From: Candidatus Schekmanbacteria bacterium
Lineage (GTDB): Bacteria > CSSED10-310 > JACPHN01
Assembly (NCBI GenBank): GCA_016188575.1
Contig: JACPHN010000009.1
Location: 1-48,313, forward strand
Direction of reading: 5' to 3'
DNA: 48,313 nucleotides
Part shown: positions 31,558-39,901 of the stretch, in pieces
Position numbering within the stretch: position 1 is the stretch's first letter
How the letters are laid out: every line of letters begins with the position of its first letter
The notes under the pieces: model-generated
Seen by the model: the letters and a program-made list of their open reading frames with translations, nothing else
Database searches by the model: none
What the model was told of the DNA's origin: nothing
Program-made: the position numbers and the translations under genes

Positions 31558-32931
31558 CTACCTGCGTCCGCGATACGTGACGGACAAGCCGATGACATGC
31601 GTATCCATATCGTATACGCCGTTGGCCGGGATTCCCGTAATGCGGTTCTTGATCTGGGACGTGGTCACCGTCCTTTCGTCGCCCGCGAGAAAGGCGTAGG
31701 CGAAATCCAGGTCAAAGCTCGAAAAACTGTAGCCGGCTCCGGCCGTGATCGCCCACTTGTCCGCGTCGATTGACCCAGGGGACATGCTGCCATCCGGGAT
31801 GCCGTTCTCGTCGATAAGGCCGCCCATGCGGAGCGCCAGCGATCCCAGGCGATATTCCATGCCCAGCTTGTAGGTCAAGGCGTTCTCGAACGCCACCGGG
31901 ATGAGATTCTCTTCCCCGTCCTCGAGGATCTGCGGGTGTGAGGACCCCTTGTTGCGGAGCAGCAGGCGCTCCTTGGAGCGCTGCAGCAACTGCACCTCAC
32001 CCGTCACGAGCAGCGCCGAAAGAGGCTTGAAGCTGGCTCCGAGCCGCCAGATTTCCGGCATGCGCAGATCCATTTCCTCGTCGCGGTATTCGATCTTTGC
32101 CGGCATGCCGAGCGCCTGCTGCAACTGCACGGGAATGGTCACGTAGCGCGTGCCACTGGCAATCATGGTCACCGAGCTCAGGTAGGACAGGCCAAATGAG
32201 AGCTTCTCGGTGGGCTTGAAGCTGATCCCGGCGTTGGCGGCATATCCCCAGCCGTCACCGGACATGTGGCCGTTGCCATCGAACGCAGCGTTCTCGGGCC
32301 GCCCGGCCAGTGCTCCCCAGTCGACCTTAGCATTGATCTCCCCATCGAAAAAGACGATGTCGAGACCCGCTCCGATCGCCAGGCTCGGGAGAATCTTGTA
32401 GGCGACGGCTGGCGTGACGTACGTGAAGCTGAACTTGGAGTCCGTTGTCCAGTATCGATTGGGTCCGTTTCCCCACTCGAGATCCTCGGCGAATGGCACG
32501 TTGACGGCAAAGCCGAACGCCACCTTTTCACCTTTGGGATGGTGGAGAACACCGAGGTGGGGCACGGTAGAAAAGCTGTTGGTCGTGTATTGCTGGGGAT
32601 AGCCGGTCGGTGAGAGGAGATCGGGAGCGCGTTTGAAGGCGATGCCATCGGGGTGGTAGAAATTCACCGTGCTCAGCCCCGCGACCGTGCCGTCGGCGTC
32701 GGCAATGAGCGCGGGGTTGACCAGAATCGCTGCCGTATCCGTCGAGTTTGACACGATTGCGGTGCCCATGCCGAGCCCTCTCGCTCCGGATTCGGGGCGC
32801 CACGATACCGATGCGGCGCTCGGCGCGGCCGAAAGAAGCAGCAATGCCGGCAGGAGCGCGGCAAGAGCGGCGGCGAGCGCGCGCTGATCTGGCAGGCATT
32901 TTCTGGCATGGACGTGCTGTAGATCGGACAT
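31558..32931 (-). CDS. FadL/TodX-type outer-membrane transport protein (OMPP1)
   Basis: 457 residues. The signal peptide is LAAALAALLPALLLLSAAPS with cleavage near AASA/VSW. The mature N-terminus, GARGLGMGTAIVSNSTDTAA with LVNPAL, is the conserved N-terminal hatch region of the FadL family. The rest consists of alternating beta strands with YKLGMEYRLG, AGAGYSF and a final HVIGLSVTYR ending in basic residues. The family admits hydrophobic compounds (long-chain fatty acids, aromatic hydrocarbons) across the outer membrane. The start at 32,931 has GGGAGG six bases upstream; a start at 33,033 would add 34 unlikely residues. It shows that the organism has an outer membrane. Confidence 0.88.
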   Translation of the reverse strand: MSDLQHVHARKCLPDQRALAAALAALLPALLLLSAAPSAASVSWRPESGARGLGMGTAIVSNSTDTAAILVNPALIADADGTVAGLSTVNFYHPDGIAFKRAPDLLSPTGYPQQYTTNSFSTVPHLGVLHHPKGEKVAFGFAVNVPFAEDLEWGNGPNRYWTTDSKFSFTYVTPAVAYKILPSLAIGAGLDIVFFDGEINAKVDWGALAGRPENAAFDGNGHMSGDGWGYAANAGISFKPTEKLSFGLSYLSSVTMIASGTRYVTIPVQLQQALGMPAKIEYRDEEMDLRMPEIWRLGASFKPLSALLVTGEVQLLQRSKERLLLRNKGSSHPQILEDGEENLIPVAFENALTYKLGMEYRLGSLALRMGGLIDENGIPDGSMSPGSIDADKWAITAGAGYSFSSFDLDFAYAFLAGDERTVTTSQIKNRITGIPANGVYDMDTHVIGLSVTYRGRR

Positions 32932-33101
32932 CCAATCCTCCCTGGTTCGACAATACCGAAGTGATCCGCCCCCGGTGGTGCGGCACGGCACAGTGTAGCG
33001 CGACGATGGTGGTTTTCGTACCCCACCGGCCACGTTCGATTCTCATTGACAGCGCCGTGTCGATCATACAGGGCGCGACCGCAGCCTGGCAGCGAGCTAG
33101 A

Positions 33102-34382
33102 ATGCGCGCCATGCGTTGCATCTGTTATCCAGTCATCGGGGGCCTGGCGGCGCTTGCAGCGAGCACCTTGCTGGCGGGCTGCGTCGGCGTGGGGCCCGTG
33201 GTCATCGCCGGCGGCGAGGCGCCGCTGGACCTGGCGGCATTTGCGCCGACAATCGAGAGTATCGCCGGCGCGCCACCAACAACCGGGAATGACGTGACCA
33301 TTGTCGCCTCGGGTCCCGAGACCTTCTCCCGTCTACTCGCGCTGCTGCAGAGCGCCCGGCGCAGCATCGAAATCGAAACGTACCTGTTCCACGACGACGC
33401 GACCGGACGCCGCGTCGCGCAGGTGTTGGCTCGCAAGGCCGAAGACGGGGTCTCGGTGCGGCTCCTGGTGGATGCGGTCGGCTCGCGCGGCTGGCGGTCC
33501 TCACTGGCCCGCGCCATGAGGGCGTCAGGAGTAAGAGTCTGCCGCTTCAACCCGCTACGCCCATGGCGTCCCGGGCAGGTCAGCCACCGCATGCACCGCA
33601 AGATCATCGTGGTGGACGGTCGCGTGGCGATGACCGGCGGTTTTGGGATCGCGGACCTCTGGGCAGGCAGCGGCACGAGCCCGCCGCGGCATCGCGATCT
33701 CCAGGTCGTGGTGCAAGGTCCGATCGTCGCGGCACTGGCGCGAGGGTTTCGCGAGGACTGGTTCTTCTACGCGGGCGAGGTCATTCCGGTTGGCGGCGCC
33801 CGCCAGCATCGCCCCGCGGCGTCCGGAGCCAGCGCGTGTCAGGTCGTCCTGAGCACCCCACGTTCCGGAAGAAGCCACAGCCAGGCGGCCTTCCTGTTGC
33901 TCCTGGCGGGAGCGTCGCGCTCGTTCTGGATGGAGGTGGGCTATTTCACTCCGGACCCGCAAAGCCTGGCCGCGATCCTGGCGGCGGCGAGGCGCGGAGT
34001 CGACATCCGCTTCGTCGTGTCTTCTCCTGCCAACTGCGTGGTTTGCGGGCCGGCTCATGCCGGTCGCCGGGTGTATCCCGAGCTGCTCGACGCGGGAGTG
34101 GCGATCTACGAATATGAAGCCGCGGCGCTGCACGCAAAATTCGGCGTGGTGGACCGGACAATCGCTACCGTCGGCTCGACCAACCTCGATGCTCGCAGCT
34201 TCGGCGGCAATGATGAAGCAAACATTTTCATCCAGGGCGACGAGGTTGTCGGACAGCTCGAAGCGATCCTGGTCGCCGACATGGGCAAAAGCCGCCGGAT
34301 CGACCGGCGCTGGTTCGCGGACCGTCCGTTCCGGGCGCGGCTCACCGAGTGGCTCTTCGGCCTGGTCGCGGGAGCGCTCTGA
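33102..34382 (+). CDS. PLD-superfamily lipoprotein, cardiolipin-synthase-like
   Basis: 426 residues. The N-terminus ends in a lipobox, AASTLLAGCVG, so the protein is probably a lipoprotein. It has two phospholipase D motifs: HRKIIVVDGRVAMTGG (first HxKx4D) and HAKFGVVDRTIATVGSTNLD (second). Order and spacing match bacterial cardiolipin synthases, which join phosphatidylglycerol molecules or hydrolyse and transfer phosphatidyl groups. ClsA-type N-terminal membrane helices are replaced by the lipid anchor. The ATG at 33,102 or 33,111 is possible; neither has a strong ribosome binding site. It is divergent from the FadL gene. Confidence 0.83.
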   Translation: MRAMRCICYPVIGGLAALAASTLLAGCVGVGPVVIAGGEAPLDLAAFAPTIESIAGAPPTTGNDVTIVASGPETFSRLLALLQSARRSIEIETYLFHDDATGRRVAQVLARKAEDGVSVRLLVDAVGSRGWRSSLARAMRASGVRVCRFNPLRPWRPGQVSHRMHRKIIVVDGRVAMTGGFGIADLWAGSGTSPPRHRDLQVVVQGPIVAALARGFREDWFFYAGEVIPVGGARQHRPAASGASACQVVLSTPRSGRSHSQAAFLLLLAGASRSFWMEVGYFTPDPQSLAAILAAARRGVDIRFVVSSPANCVVCGPAHAGRRVYPELLDAGVAIYEYEAAALHAKFGVVDRTIATVGSTNLDARSFGGNDEANIFIQGDEVVGQLEAILVADMGKSRRIDRRWFADRPFRARLTEWLFGLVAGAL

Positions 34383-34544
34383 CGGCGGCAGGCTGTGGGG
34401 AAGCGCGCACTCGCATGACGATCCCGGTCTTGCCGAGCCCGAGAGCATTGATCTTGGAGGCGGGCAGGCTGTCTTTGCGTCCCGCCCAAGGCTTCCGGCG
34501 CGCGCCGACGCTCACGCCGATCCCCACGTCGGGGGCGGAGAATG

Positions 34545-34790
34545 TCCTGGCGCCGCCGGCAGACCGGGGTCGCCGCCGACGTTATGGTTGACAAGCGCCT
34601 CGCGGTGCTGCGCGGGCGCGTCCTCGGCCCCTCCGGCGCGGGCGTCGCGGCGGTCACGTTCAGCATTCTCCAGCACGCCGAGCTCGCAGCGACGGTGACG
34701 CGGCCGATGGCGGCTTCGACCTCGCGGTCAACGGCGGCGGGCGGCTCGTCGTCGCCCACGCAACACCGGTTACCTCGGCGTGCAGCGGCC
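34545..34790 (+). pseudogene. N-terminal fragment of an RHS/YD-repeat protein
   Basis: RQTGVAADVMVDKRLAVLRG and GRVLGPSGAGVAAVTFSILQ, then after a one-base shift near 34,699 ADGGFDLAVNGGGRLVV, and after another GYLGVQRPV. This sequence resembles the carboxypeptidase-regulatory-like domain near the start of large RHS/teneurin-type surface proteins. Two frameshifts and the absence of any YD repeats show it is a relic. Confidence 0.55.
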
Positions 34791-34792
34791 CG

Positions 34793-35160
34793 TTGCTCAT
34801 CGTGTCGTATCATGCCCGCGCGGGCGGCGTTCTCTTGCCTGACCTTCCCCCCGTCTGTGCCGCCCACGGTGCGGACGCCCACGACTGCCGAATCGCCGTG
34901 CATCATCTCCGGCCGCGAGTTGCTGGACCGGGCTTTCCGCTGGTGGTGGCGCAGTGCCGCACCCATCGCCTGACGTTCACCCTCTACCCGCCTGGCCACG
35001 TTCCCTACGGCCGGTCGGCGGTCGTCCCTATCGCAGTCGACGGCAAGCGCATCCAGCGGCAACCCGCTGCGCGCAGCGCCGAGGGATTGCGCGGCACGAT
35101 CTTCGATGCCGCGCTGGATGGCGCCGCGGGCCGGCAGTGGGCGCGAATGGACGACCAATA
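34793..35160 (+). pseudogene. First half of an unknown gene, split by repeat copy G
   Basis: The frame contains AVHHLRPRVAGPGFPLVVAQ, CRTHRLTFTLYPPGHVPYGR and GTIFDAALDGAAGRQWARMD, a pattern I associate with an uncharacterised family possibly linked to mobile elements. It stops at DDQ-stop, right where repeat copy G begins. The second half resumes after the repeat at about 35,366. No start with a ribosome binding site was found. Confidence 0.45.
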
Positions 35161-35365
35161 AGCATGCGGGCCTTCAACGCATGAGTGATACTGTTGGCCG
35201 CGAACGAGATCCTGTCGCGATTCTCCTGACCCCGCTGCCCGTGTCCAGGGGGAAAAAGAAGGAAGTCGACAGCGCCGTCATGCGGGCTGCCGTAATGTCA
35301 CTCACACGTTTCAGGCCGGCGAGATGTTTGGGCGGGGTCTCGGACCGGCTGACGAATGGATGAGG
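35161..35365. repeat. Dispersed repeat, long copy G interrupting a gene
   Basis: It begins GCATGCGGGCCTTCAACGCA, related to the second module of copy E. It ends in the inverted outer end TTTGGGCGGGGTCTCGGACC then GGCTGACGAATGGATGA. At about 205 bp it is the longest copy. It lies inside the unknown gene at 34,793-35,860. Confidence 0.8.
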
Positions 35366-35866
35366 GTAGCAAGCTGTGGTGGAACATGCAGGTCCGGCAT
35401 CAGGCGATGATCGAGCGCTGGCTGCGGCTATGGCCGGCGCAATCCCCGTCGCTGCGGGAGCAGCTCGCTACCGCCCTGGGCGTGCCCCTGTTCGATCTCG
35501 GAAACGGTGCTGCTGCCATCGCCGCCGCGCCGGGGTACCGCAGCCGCGGCACCGCCGCGGTTGCCGTGTTACAGGTGATGACCGAGCAGCCTGCCTTCTC
35601 GGGCGACTGCTTCGCGCCGGTGAGCTCGCCGGTCTGTGGGGCACGCCCTGGTTCAGCGGCTCGATCGCACCACGGTCTACCGGGTGCTCAAGCGCATGGG
35701 CACTGCGGCGAGGAATCAGCGAAGGTTTGCGCGGCCAGGCGGTCCGCCTGCGGTGGAACTGCCCGCTCGCGCCGGCACCGGGACACTCGCCCGGTGTCCA
35801 GATGATGACGCGAGACGAACGCGCGCACCGGCTGCTGAGTTTCGGGTGCTGAATTTCGCGTGCTGA
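35366..35866 (+). pseudogene. Second half of the unknown gene, frameshifted
   Basis: GSKLWWNMQVRHQAMIERWL and LREQLATALGVPLFDLGNGA, then PGYRSRGTAAVAVLQVMTEQ, then after a shift near 35,615 AGELAGLWGTPWFSG. A later frame gives TVYRVLKRMGTAARN. The order is consistent with the C-terminal half of the gene split by copy G, now carrying at least two frameshifts. Confidence 0.4.
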
Positions 35867-35955
35867 CTGCTGAGAAAGACCAAGAGCAAGAGGGCACCGC
35901 CCGTCTGTCTTCATCTTCACTCTGCACTCGAAACTCAGCACTCAGCACTTCTTCC
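35826..35955. repeat. Inverted repeat with AGCACTCAG motifs
   Basis: GCTGAGTTTCGGGTGC near 35,835 pairs with GCACTCGAAACTCAGC near 35,926. CACTCAGCACTTC motifs are repeated. This could form a long imperfect hairpin with a loop of about 75 bases. Function is unknown; it may be an end of a small non-autonomous element. Confidence 0.45.
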
Positions 35956-36052
35956 GTCTCAGCGGGGTGCCAAACAGACTGCTCCATTTCTTCGACGACC
36001 TCTCCGCGAAACGGCGGGCTGCATGAGTCAGGCCGCCCGCCGAGTCCTCAGA

Positions 36053-36113
36053 AAATGGCACAAACCCACCATTTCAGACGGTAACCGCACCCACGGTTGC
36101 CAACCGGTGGGTG
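36053..36113. repeat. Second palindromic repeat family, copy H1
   Basis: AAATGGCACAAACCCACCAT then TTCAGACGG and CACCCACGGTTGCCAACCGG. It contains two short palindromes (AAATGG/CCATTT and CCCACGG/CCGTGGG types). It matches 38,387-38,450 in direct orientation and abuts the truncated glycosyltransferase end. Confidence 0.8.
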
Positions 36114-36413
36114 TGTGCAAGCGACATCGCGGCCACGCGCGAGTTTGCGGGCGACGCCGCGGTATTCTTCGATCCACTCAGCGAGGATGACATGACCCAC
36201 GCGCTCGTGAGCGTCGTTGAGTCAGAGGGTCTCGGCAGCCGGCTTTGCGCGCGGGCCCAGCAGCGTTTGGAATCGTTTTCCTGGGAGCGCACCGCCGCGG
36301 CCGTTGCCCGGTGCCATGTTGCGCAGGCGCGAATGGGTTTTGTGCCGTTTTTTGTCACACCGGCGACGCGATTTTGGCCGATGACTGGCGCGTGTCGCTG
36401 CGCTTCGCGGTAA
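36111..36413 (+). pseudogene. C-terminal fragment of a GT4-family glycosyltransferase
   Basis: CASDIAATREFAGDAAVFFD then DMTHALVSVVESEG and RAQQRLESFSWERTAAAV is the typical end of family 4/1 (GT-B) glycosyltransferases. It includes the donor-binding segment before a Gly-Asp-Ala-Ala-x-x-Phe-Asp motif and the final SWERTA helix. The N-terminal domain and most of the C-terminal domain are missing. The sequence is cut precisely at repeat H1. Confidence 0.7.
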
Positions 36414-36538
36414 CGCATTGCTTTGGATACGCCGTTCGCCATGCGGCAGCCAACCTTAATTAACGATGGCACATCGTTTGCCTCGTCAGCGTTGGCTGCT
36501 GCTTCGAACCGGTCGTCGTCAACCAGAGGGCAAGTCGA

Positions 36539-37897
36539 ATGCGCATGGACTACTCGGCCAAGCATCGCAAGGCTGCTTTGCGGGTGGTTTTTGGCATGGG
36601 TTGGAGTCTCACGTGTCAGATTTGGCTCGTCATGGCTGTATCGAGCGCCACCGCCACTGGCCTTGATCCAGACGCTGTCGTCCTCGGTCCCGCCCGCCAA
36701 TCGGCGCCGTGCTTGAGCCAGGACTCCAGTCGTGAAATCCGCGCCCGGCTCCGCATGACGGTCGAGAACCTGACCCAGCGCGGTATTCTCGCCGCGGAGC
36801 CGCTAGCCTCCAGCACGACCCGCACCGGCGCGATGGCATGGCCGGTCGCGCCACCCGAAGGCCTCTCGCTACCTGGCATCCACGGCATCGGCGCCTTTGT
36901 CGACCACAACCCAAGCTACCCGAGCCAACTGCTTGATTATGAGTGCGGTGGACGCACCTACGATACGGCCTCCGGCGCCAACCACAGGGGCACGGATATC
37001 TTCCCCTGGCCGTTTGGCTGGTACCGCATGGAACATACACCTGTCGTCATCCGCGCAGCCTTGCCGGGCACGATCATCGGCAAGGACGACGGCAATTTCG
37101 ATCGCAGTTGTGGGTTTACCAGTACGCCCTGGAACGCCGTGTACGTCCGACACGCCGACGGCTCGACCCTCTGGTACGGTCACATGAAGTCGGGATCACT
37201 GACGACCAAGAGCGTGGGTGAAACCGTGACGGAAGGGGATTACCTCGGTGCCGTGGGTAGCTCAGGCTCGTCGACTGGTCCCCACTTGCACCTCGAACTG
37301 CATGACGCCCACGACAATGTGATCGATCCCTATGCGGGTGCCTGCAACAACACGACGGCCGAAAGCTGGTGGCAGGGGCAGCGCCCGTATGTGGACTCGA
37401 CCATCAATCTGGTGGCCACTCATGATGAGCGGCCCGAGTTTCCATCGTGTCCACAGGCGGAAGTGCCCCATATTCAAGACGTCTTCCAACCTGGCCAGCA
37501 GGTCACGTTCGCCGTTTACTACCGAGATCCTCGCTCCTGGCTCACAAGCACGTATTCCGTCGTGAAGCCGGATGGGGGTGTGCAATGGACCTGGCAATAT
37601 GCTCCCACCGTCGATACGTATTCGGTCGCGGGCTTTGTCTGGCAGGCAACGCTATCGGCGGGCGCCCCGCTTGGAAGTTGGCGTTTCAAGGTGTCTTTCC
37701 TTGGCCAGGACTACGAACACATGTTCAATGTAGGCACGGAGCCGACGGCGACGCCAACACCCACATCGGGGCCAACTGTAACGCCAACGCCCACCATGAC
37801 AGCCGTGCCGGCCGCAGGGGGCGGCGCGGTGAGCACATTGGTCCTTCTGATAGGCGTTCTGTTCATGAACATGAGGCGACGGCCTCGCCTGGGCTGA
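36539..37897 (+). CDS. Surface-anchored M23 (LytM-type) metallopeptidase
   Basis: 452 residues. A long N-region with a hydrophobic segment (GWSLTCQIWLVMAVSSATA) is the probable signal peptide. The M23 domain spans ~135-290: zinc ligands H149 and D153 in NHRGTDI, H215 in YGHMKSG, and H249/H251 in TGPHLHLEL, all intact. Such enzymes cut peptidoglycan cross-bridges or other Gly-rich peptides. A beta domain (~305-410) follows, then a TPTPT linker and a C-terminal anchor, AVPAAGGGAVSTLVLLIGVL plus an MRRRPR basic tail. This is the same anchor type as at 20,480. It is the one intact gene in a decayed zone, between repeats H1 and H2. Confidence 0.86.
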   Translation: MRMDYSAKHRKAALRVVFGMGWSLTCQIWLVMAVSSATATGLDPDAVVLGPARQSAPCLSQDSSREIRARLRMTVENLTQRGILAAEPLASSTTRTGAMAWPVAPPEGLSLPGIHGIGAFVDHNPSYPSQLLDYECGGRTYDTASGANHRGTDIFPWPFGWYRMEHTPVVIRAALPGTIIGKDDGNFDRSCGFTSTPWNAVYVRHADGSTLWYGHMKSGSLTTKSVGETVTEGDYLGAVGSSGSSTGPHLHLELHDAHDNVIDPYAGACNNTTAESWWQGQRPYVDSTINLVATHDERPEFPSCPQAEVPHIQDVFQPGQQVTFAVYYRDPRSWLTSTYSVVKPDGGVQWTWQYAPTVDTYSVAGFVWQATLSAGAPLGSWRFKVSFLGQDYEHMFNVGTEPTATPTPTSGPTVTPTPTMTAVPAAGGGAVSTLVLLIGVLFMNMRRRPRLG

Positions 37898-37953
37898 ATC
37901 GCCGAGACTCACGCCCGTTCGCTTGGCGATCGCCTCCCGGTGCCCCCGGTGAC

Positions 37954-38200
37954 CTACTGAGTCTCTTCCCCTTCGTGACCGACCGCGCCGACAGCGCGCT
38001 GACGGCTTGCGATCTGCTGGGCTTGTATCTGGGGCGTGGCGGCTTCGAGGGAACTCTGGCACAAGAGGATCGGGAGCAGGACGCGGACCGCTGGGTGAGC
38101 ACCAACGCCGAGGGACAGGAGCTCTGGCAACTGATCTGCCTGACGGCGTGGAACAGCCGGGTTAGGCTGGGGCGCGTGGTCAGCGACCCACCGCGCCGGC
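37954..38200 (+). pseudogene. C-terminal fragment of a transposase
   Basis: LLSLFPFVTDRADSAL, CDLLGLYLGRGGFEGTLAQE and ELWQLICLTAWNSRVRLG follow the late part of DDE transposases. There a Glu in a helix after LYxxRGxxE is the third catalytic residue, and a Trp-Asn-x-Arg helix follows. No upstream catalytic domain is in frame. The rest, to about 38,380, shows no further homology. Confidence 0.5.
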
Positions 38201-38386
38201 GCACCGTCTGGTCGGAAGCGCTGCCGCAGGCCCCGGGAAGCGAGTCGGGGGCGGTGCTGCTGGCAGGAAGCGAGAATGCGCCGGGGTCCGCTGCCGATGA
38301 AACGGTGTCCGTGCCGCGTGGCGCGCGGATAGCCGCGGCCCGGGGTGCCGGCCAGAGCAGGCGGGGACGACTTCGCCTGGCTCGAC

Positions 38387-38450
38387 AAAATGGCATGAAC
38401 CCGCCATTTCAGACGGCAATAGCACCCACGGTTGCGCAACCCGTGGGATG
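38387..38450. repeat. Second palindromic repeat family, copy H2
   Basis: AAAATGGCATGAACCCGCCA then TTTCAGACGG and GCACCCACGGTTGCGCAACC. It holds inverted repeats AAATGG/CCATTT and CCCACGG/CCGTGGG. It is in direct orientation to H1, 2.3 kb away. Confidence 0.8.
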
Positions 38451-38537
38451 GGCGTGGAAACCTGTCTGAATTGCAGCTCGGACACGCAGACCGCACCCTT
38501 GATTTCCCTGCATGTTCGGCATACATTCACCATATGG

Positions 38538-38840
38538 TGAATGACTCTCCTATCCCTCGCTTCGCTCACACCGCCCTGCGGCGGATCAAGGAGGAGAGCT
38601 ACCGCTGGCTGCTCTCCTACCAACGCGCCACGGAGCTGGCGCAGCGCTGCGAAGGCACCCGGGTCGTCAGCGTTTGCGACCGGGAAGGCGACATCTTTGA
38701 GCTGTTCGACCAGACGTGAACCACCATCGGGGGGGCCGATCTGTCGACTGGATGCTGTTGCCGACCGTGCCCACCGAAACCTTCGCAGAGGCGGTAGAAA
38801 GAATCCGATGGTATCGGGCGCGATCGAGCGACTTTAGCCA
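38538..38840 (+). pseudogene. IS4-family (Tn5-like) transposase remnant
   Basis: SYRWLLSYQRATELAQRC and GTRVVSVCDREGDIFELF match the middle of IS4/Tn5-type transposases, the latter around the second catalytic Asp (CDREGDI). After a stop at 38,719 another frame gives WMLLPTVPTETFAEAVERIR with WYRARS, the next conserved block. The first Asp and the catalytic Glu regions are missing. This is a broken copy. Confidence 0.7.
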
Positions 38841-38938
38841 GAAAAGACTAGCTAGATAATCAAACCAGCCGTCGTCGTGTCATGCCGCCTGGTATTCAGG
38901 GCAGGCGACATGGGCGTGGATCAGCTTGGCCTCCCTCG

Positions 38939-39391
38939 CTACGCCGCCCGCCTGAGGTAATCCAGTGTCCCTGGCACGTCCCGCAACAGTTTGAGCAGCA
39001 GGTCCAGGGCCCCGCTCTGCACGTTGCGGCCGGACTCCCAGCGGGAGACGGTGTTCAGCCCGAGCTGCAACAGGGTGGCGAGCTGGGCCTGGGTCAGGCC
39101 GAGTTGCTGCCGCAGCGTTCGGATATCCTCGGCGGTCAACAGGCCGTGTTGCCGCCGGTATACCTCCACTCCTTGCTCCCGGAGCGCCCTGGCGTCCTCG
39201 TAAGGCAGGACGATCTCCCCACAAGACGGGCAGTGTAGGTGCTCCACTCCGGGGACTTGAACCCGCTCGCCGTTGATGACGGTCGGAAGCTCCTCTTTGG
39301 ACACGATCATCGCCTTTCCGCAAGTGGGGCAGGCGTCGTCTGGCGGCGTTGAACGCCTGGGAGAGCGGTTTCGGTCGGACAATGGCTTCAT
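38939..39391 (-). CDS. MqsA-like antitoxin (zinc-binding plus Xre HTH)
   Basis: 150 residues from ATG 39,391. The N-terminal half has two zinc knuckles, CPTCGKAM and CPSCGEIV, separated by a short beta region with a VINGERVQVPGVEH strand. This is the YgiT/MqsA zinc-finger layout. The C-terminal half is an Xre helix-turn-helix: LRQQLGLTQAQLATLLQLGL with TVSRWESGRNVQS. Such antitoxins bind the toxin through the zinc domain and repress their operon through the HTH. The start ATG overlaps the toxin's stop (ATGA), the toxin-first order seen in mqsRA. The first 54 codons of the longer frame are discarded for that reason. Confidence 0.85.
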   Translation of the reverse strand: MKPLSDRNRSPRRSTPPDDACPTCGKAMIVSKEELPTVINGERVQVPGVEHLHCPSCGEIVLPYEDARALREQGVEVYRRQHGLLTAEDIRTLRQQLGLTQAQLATLLQLGLNTVSRWESGRNVQSGALDLLLKLLRDVPGTLDYLRRAA

Positions 39392-39648
39392 GTCTCCACC
39401 TCCTCGTGGAACGAGACCACGATACAGTCGGTGCGGATCACTACCTTCAGGTACAGCGGCCCGAACGGCGTAATCGGCTTGAAAACATACATCGTCTCTC
39501 CGGTGGCCCGGGAGGTCAAACGCCCGGCCCAGTCCTCCAGTTCGAGCCGCCAAGGCGTCTCCATCGCGTCGTCGATGTCGGCCGGGGGTTCGAGGGCCGC
39601 CATTTCGTTCAGCGCCTTGAGCGTGATCCGCACGGCCCTTCTCGCCAC
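39388..39648 (-). CDS. Small toxin, partner of the MqsA-like antitoxin
   Basis: 86 residues, from GTG 39,648 (TTG 39,651 is also possible). A helix (ITLKALNEMAALEPP) is followed by strands METPWRLELEDWAGRLTSRA, TMYVFKPITPFGPLYLKVVI and TDCIVVSFHEEVE. The helix-plus-sheet layout and the closing VVSFHE match the DUF4258/MqsR-like toxin class found upstream of YgiT-type antitoxins. The MqsR reaction (GCU-specific mRNA cleavage) should not be assumed. No good ribosome binding site precedes it. It overlaps the antitoxin by four bases. Confidence 0.72.
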   Translation of the reverse strand: MARRAVRITLKALNEMAALEPPADIDDAMETPWRLELEDWAGRLTSRATGETMYVFKPITPFGPLYLKVVIRTDCIVVSFHEEVET

Positions 39649-39901
39649 CAACTCAATCGAGCAGATACGAAGAAAGCATGGCCTGTGATCGACGTTGTGG
39701 CGGCTGGTAGCAGCTTCGGTAGGTTTGGGCCCACATTAAGGGGAGATGAGGTGTGGAGTCTTCGTGATGCGCATTCCGAACAGCTTGCGGACGAACAGGC
39801 GGTGGCTTCAGGGCGCGATTCCGGGTGGACGTGCTGCCCACAAGCGGCTACACTCAGAAAATAAACGATCGACAGGTCGCCGTTCTCCCGGGGGCAAGCA
39901 G

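Noticed and set aside
33040-33110. Promoter TTGACA at 33,046 before the PLD gene
   Set aside because: No -10 box at acceptable spacing; TAGAAT at 33,099 is too far away and overlaps the start codon.
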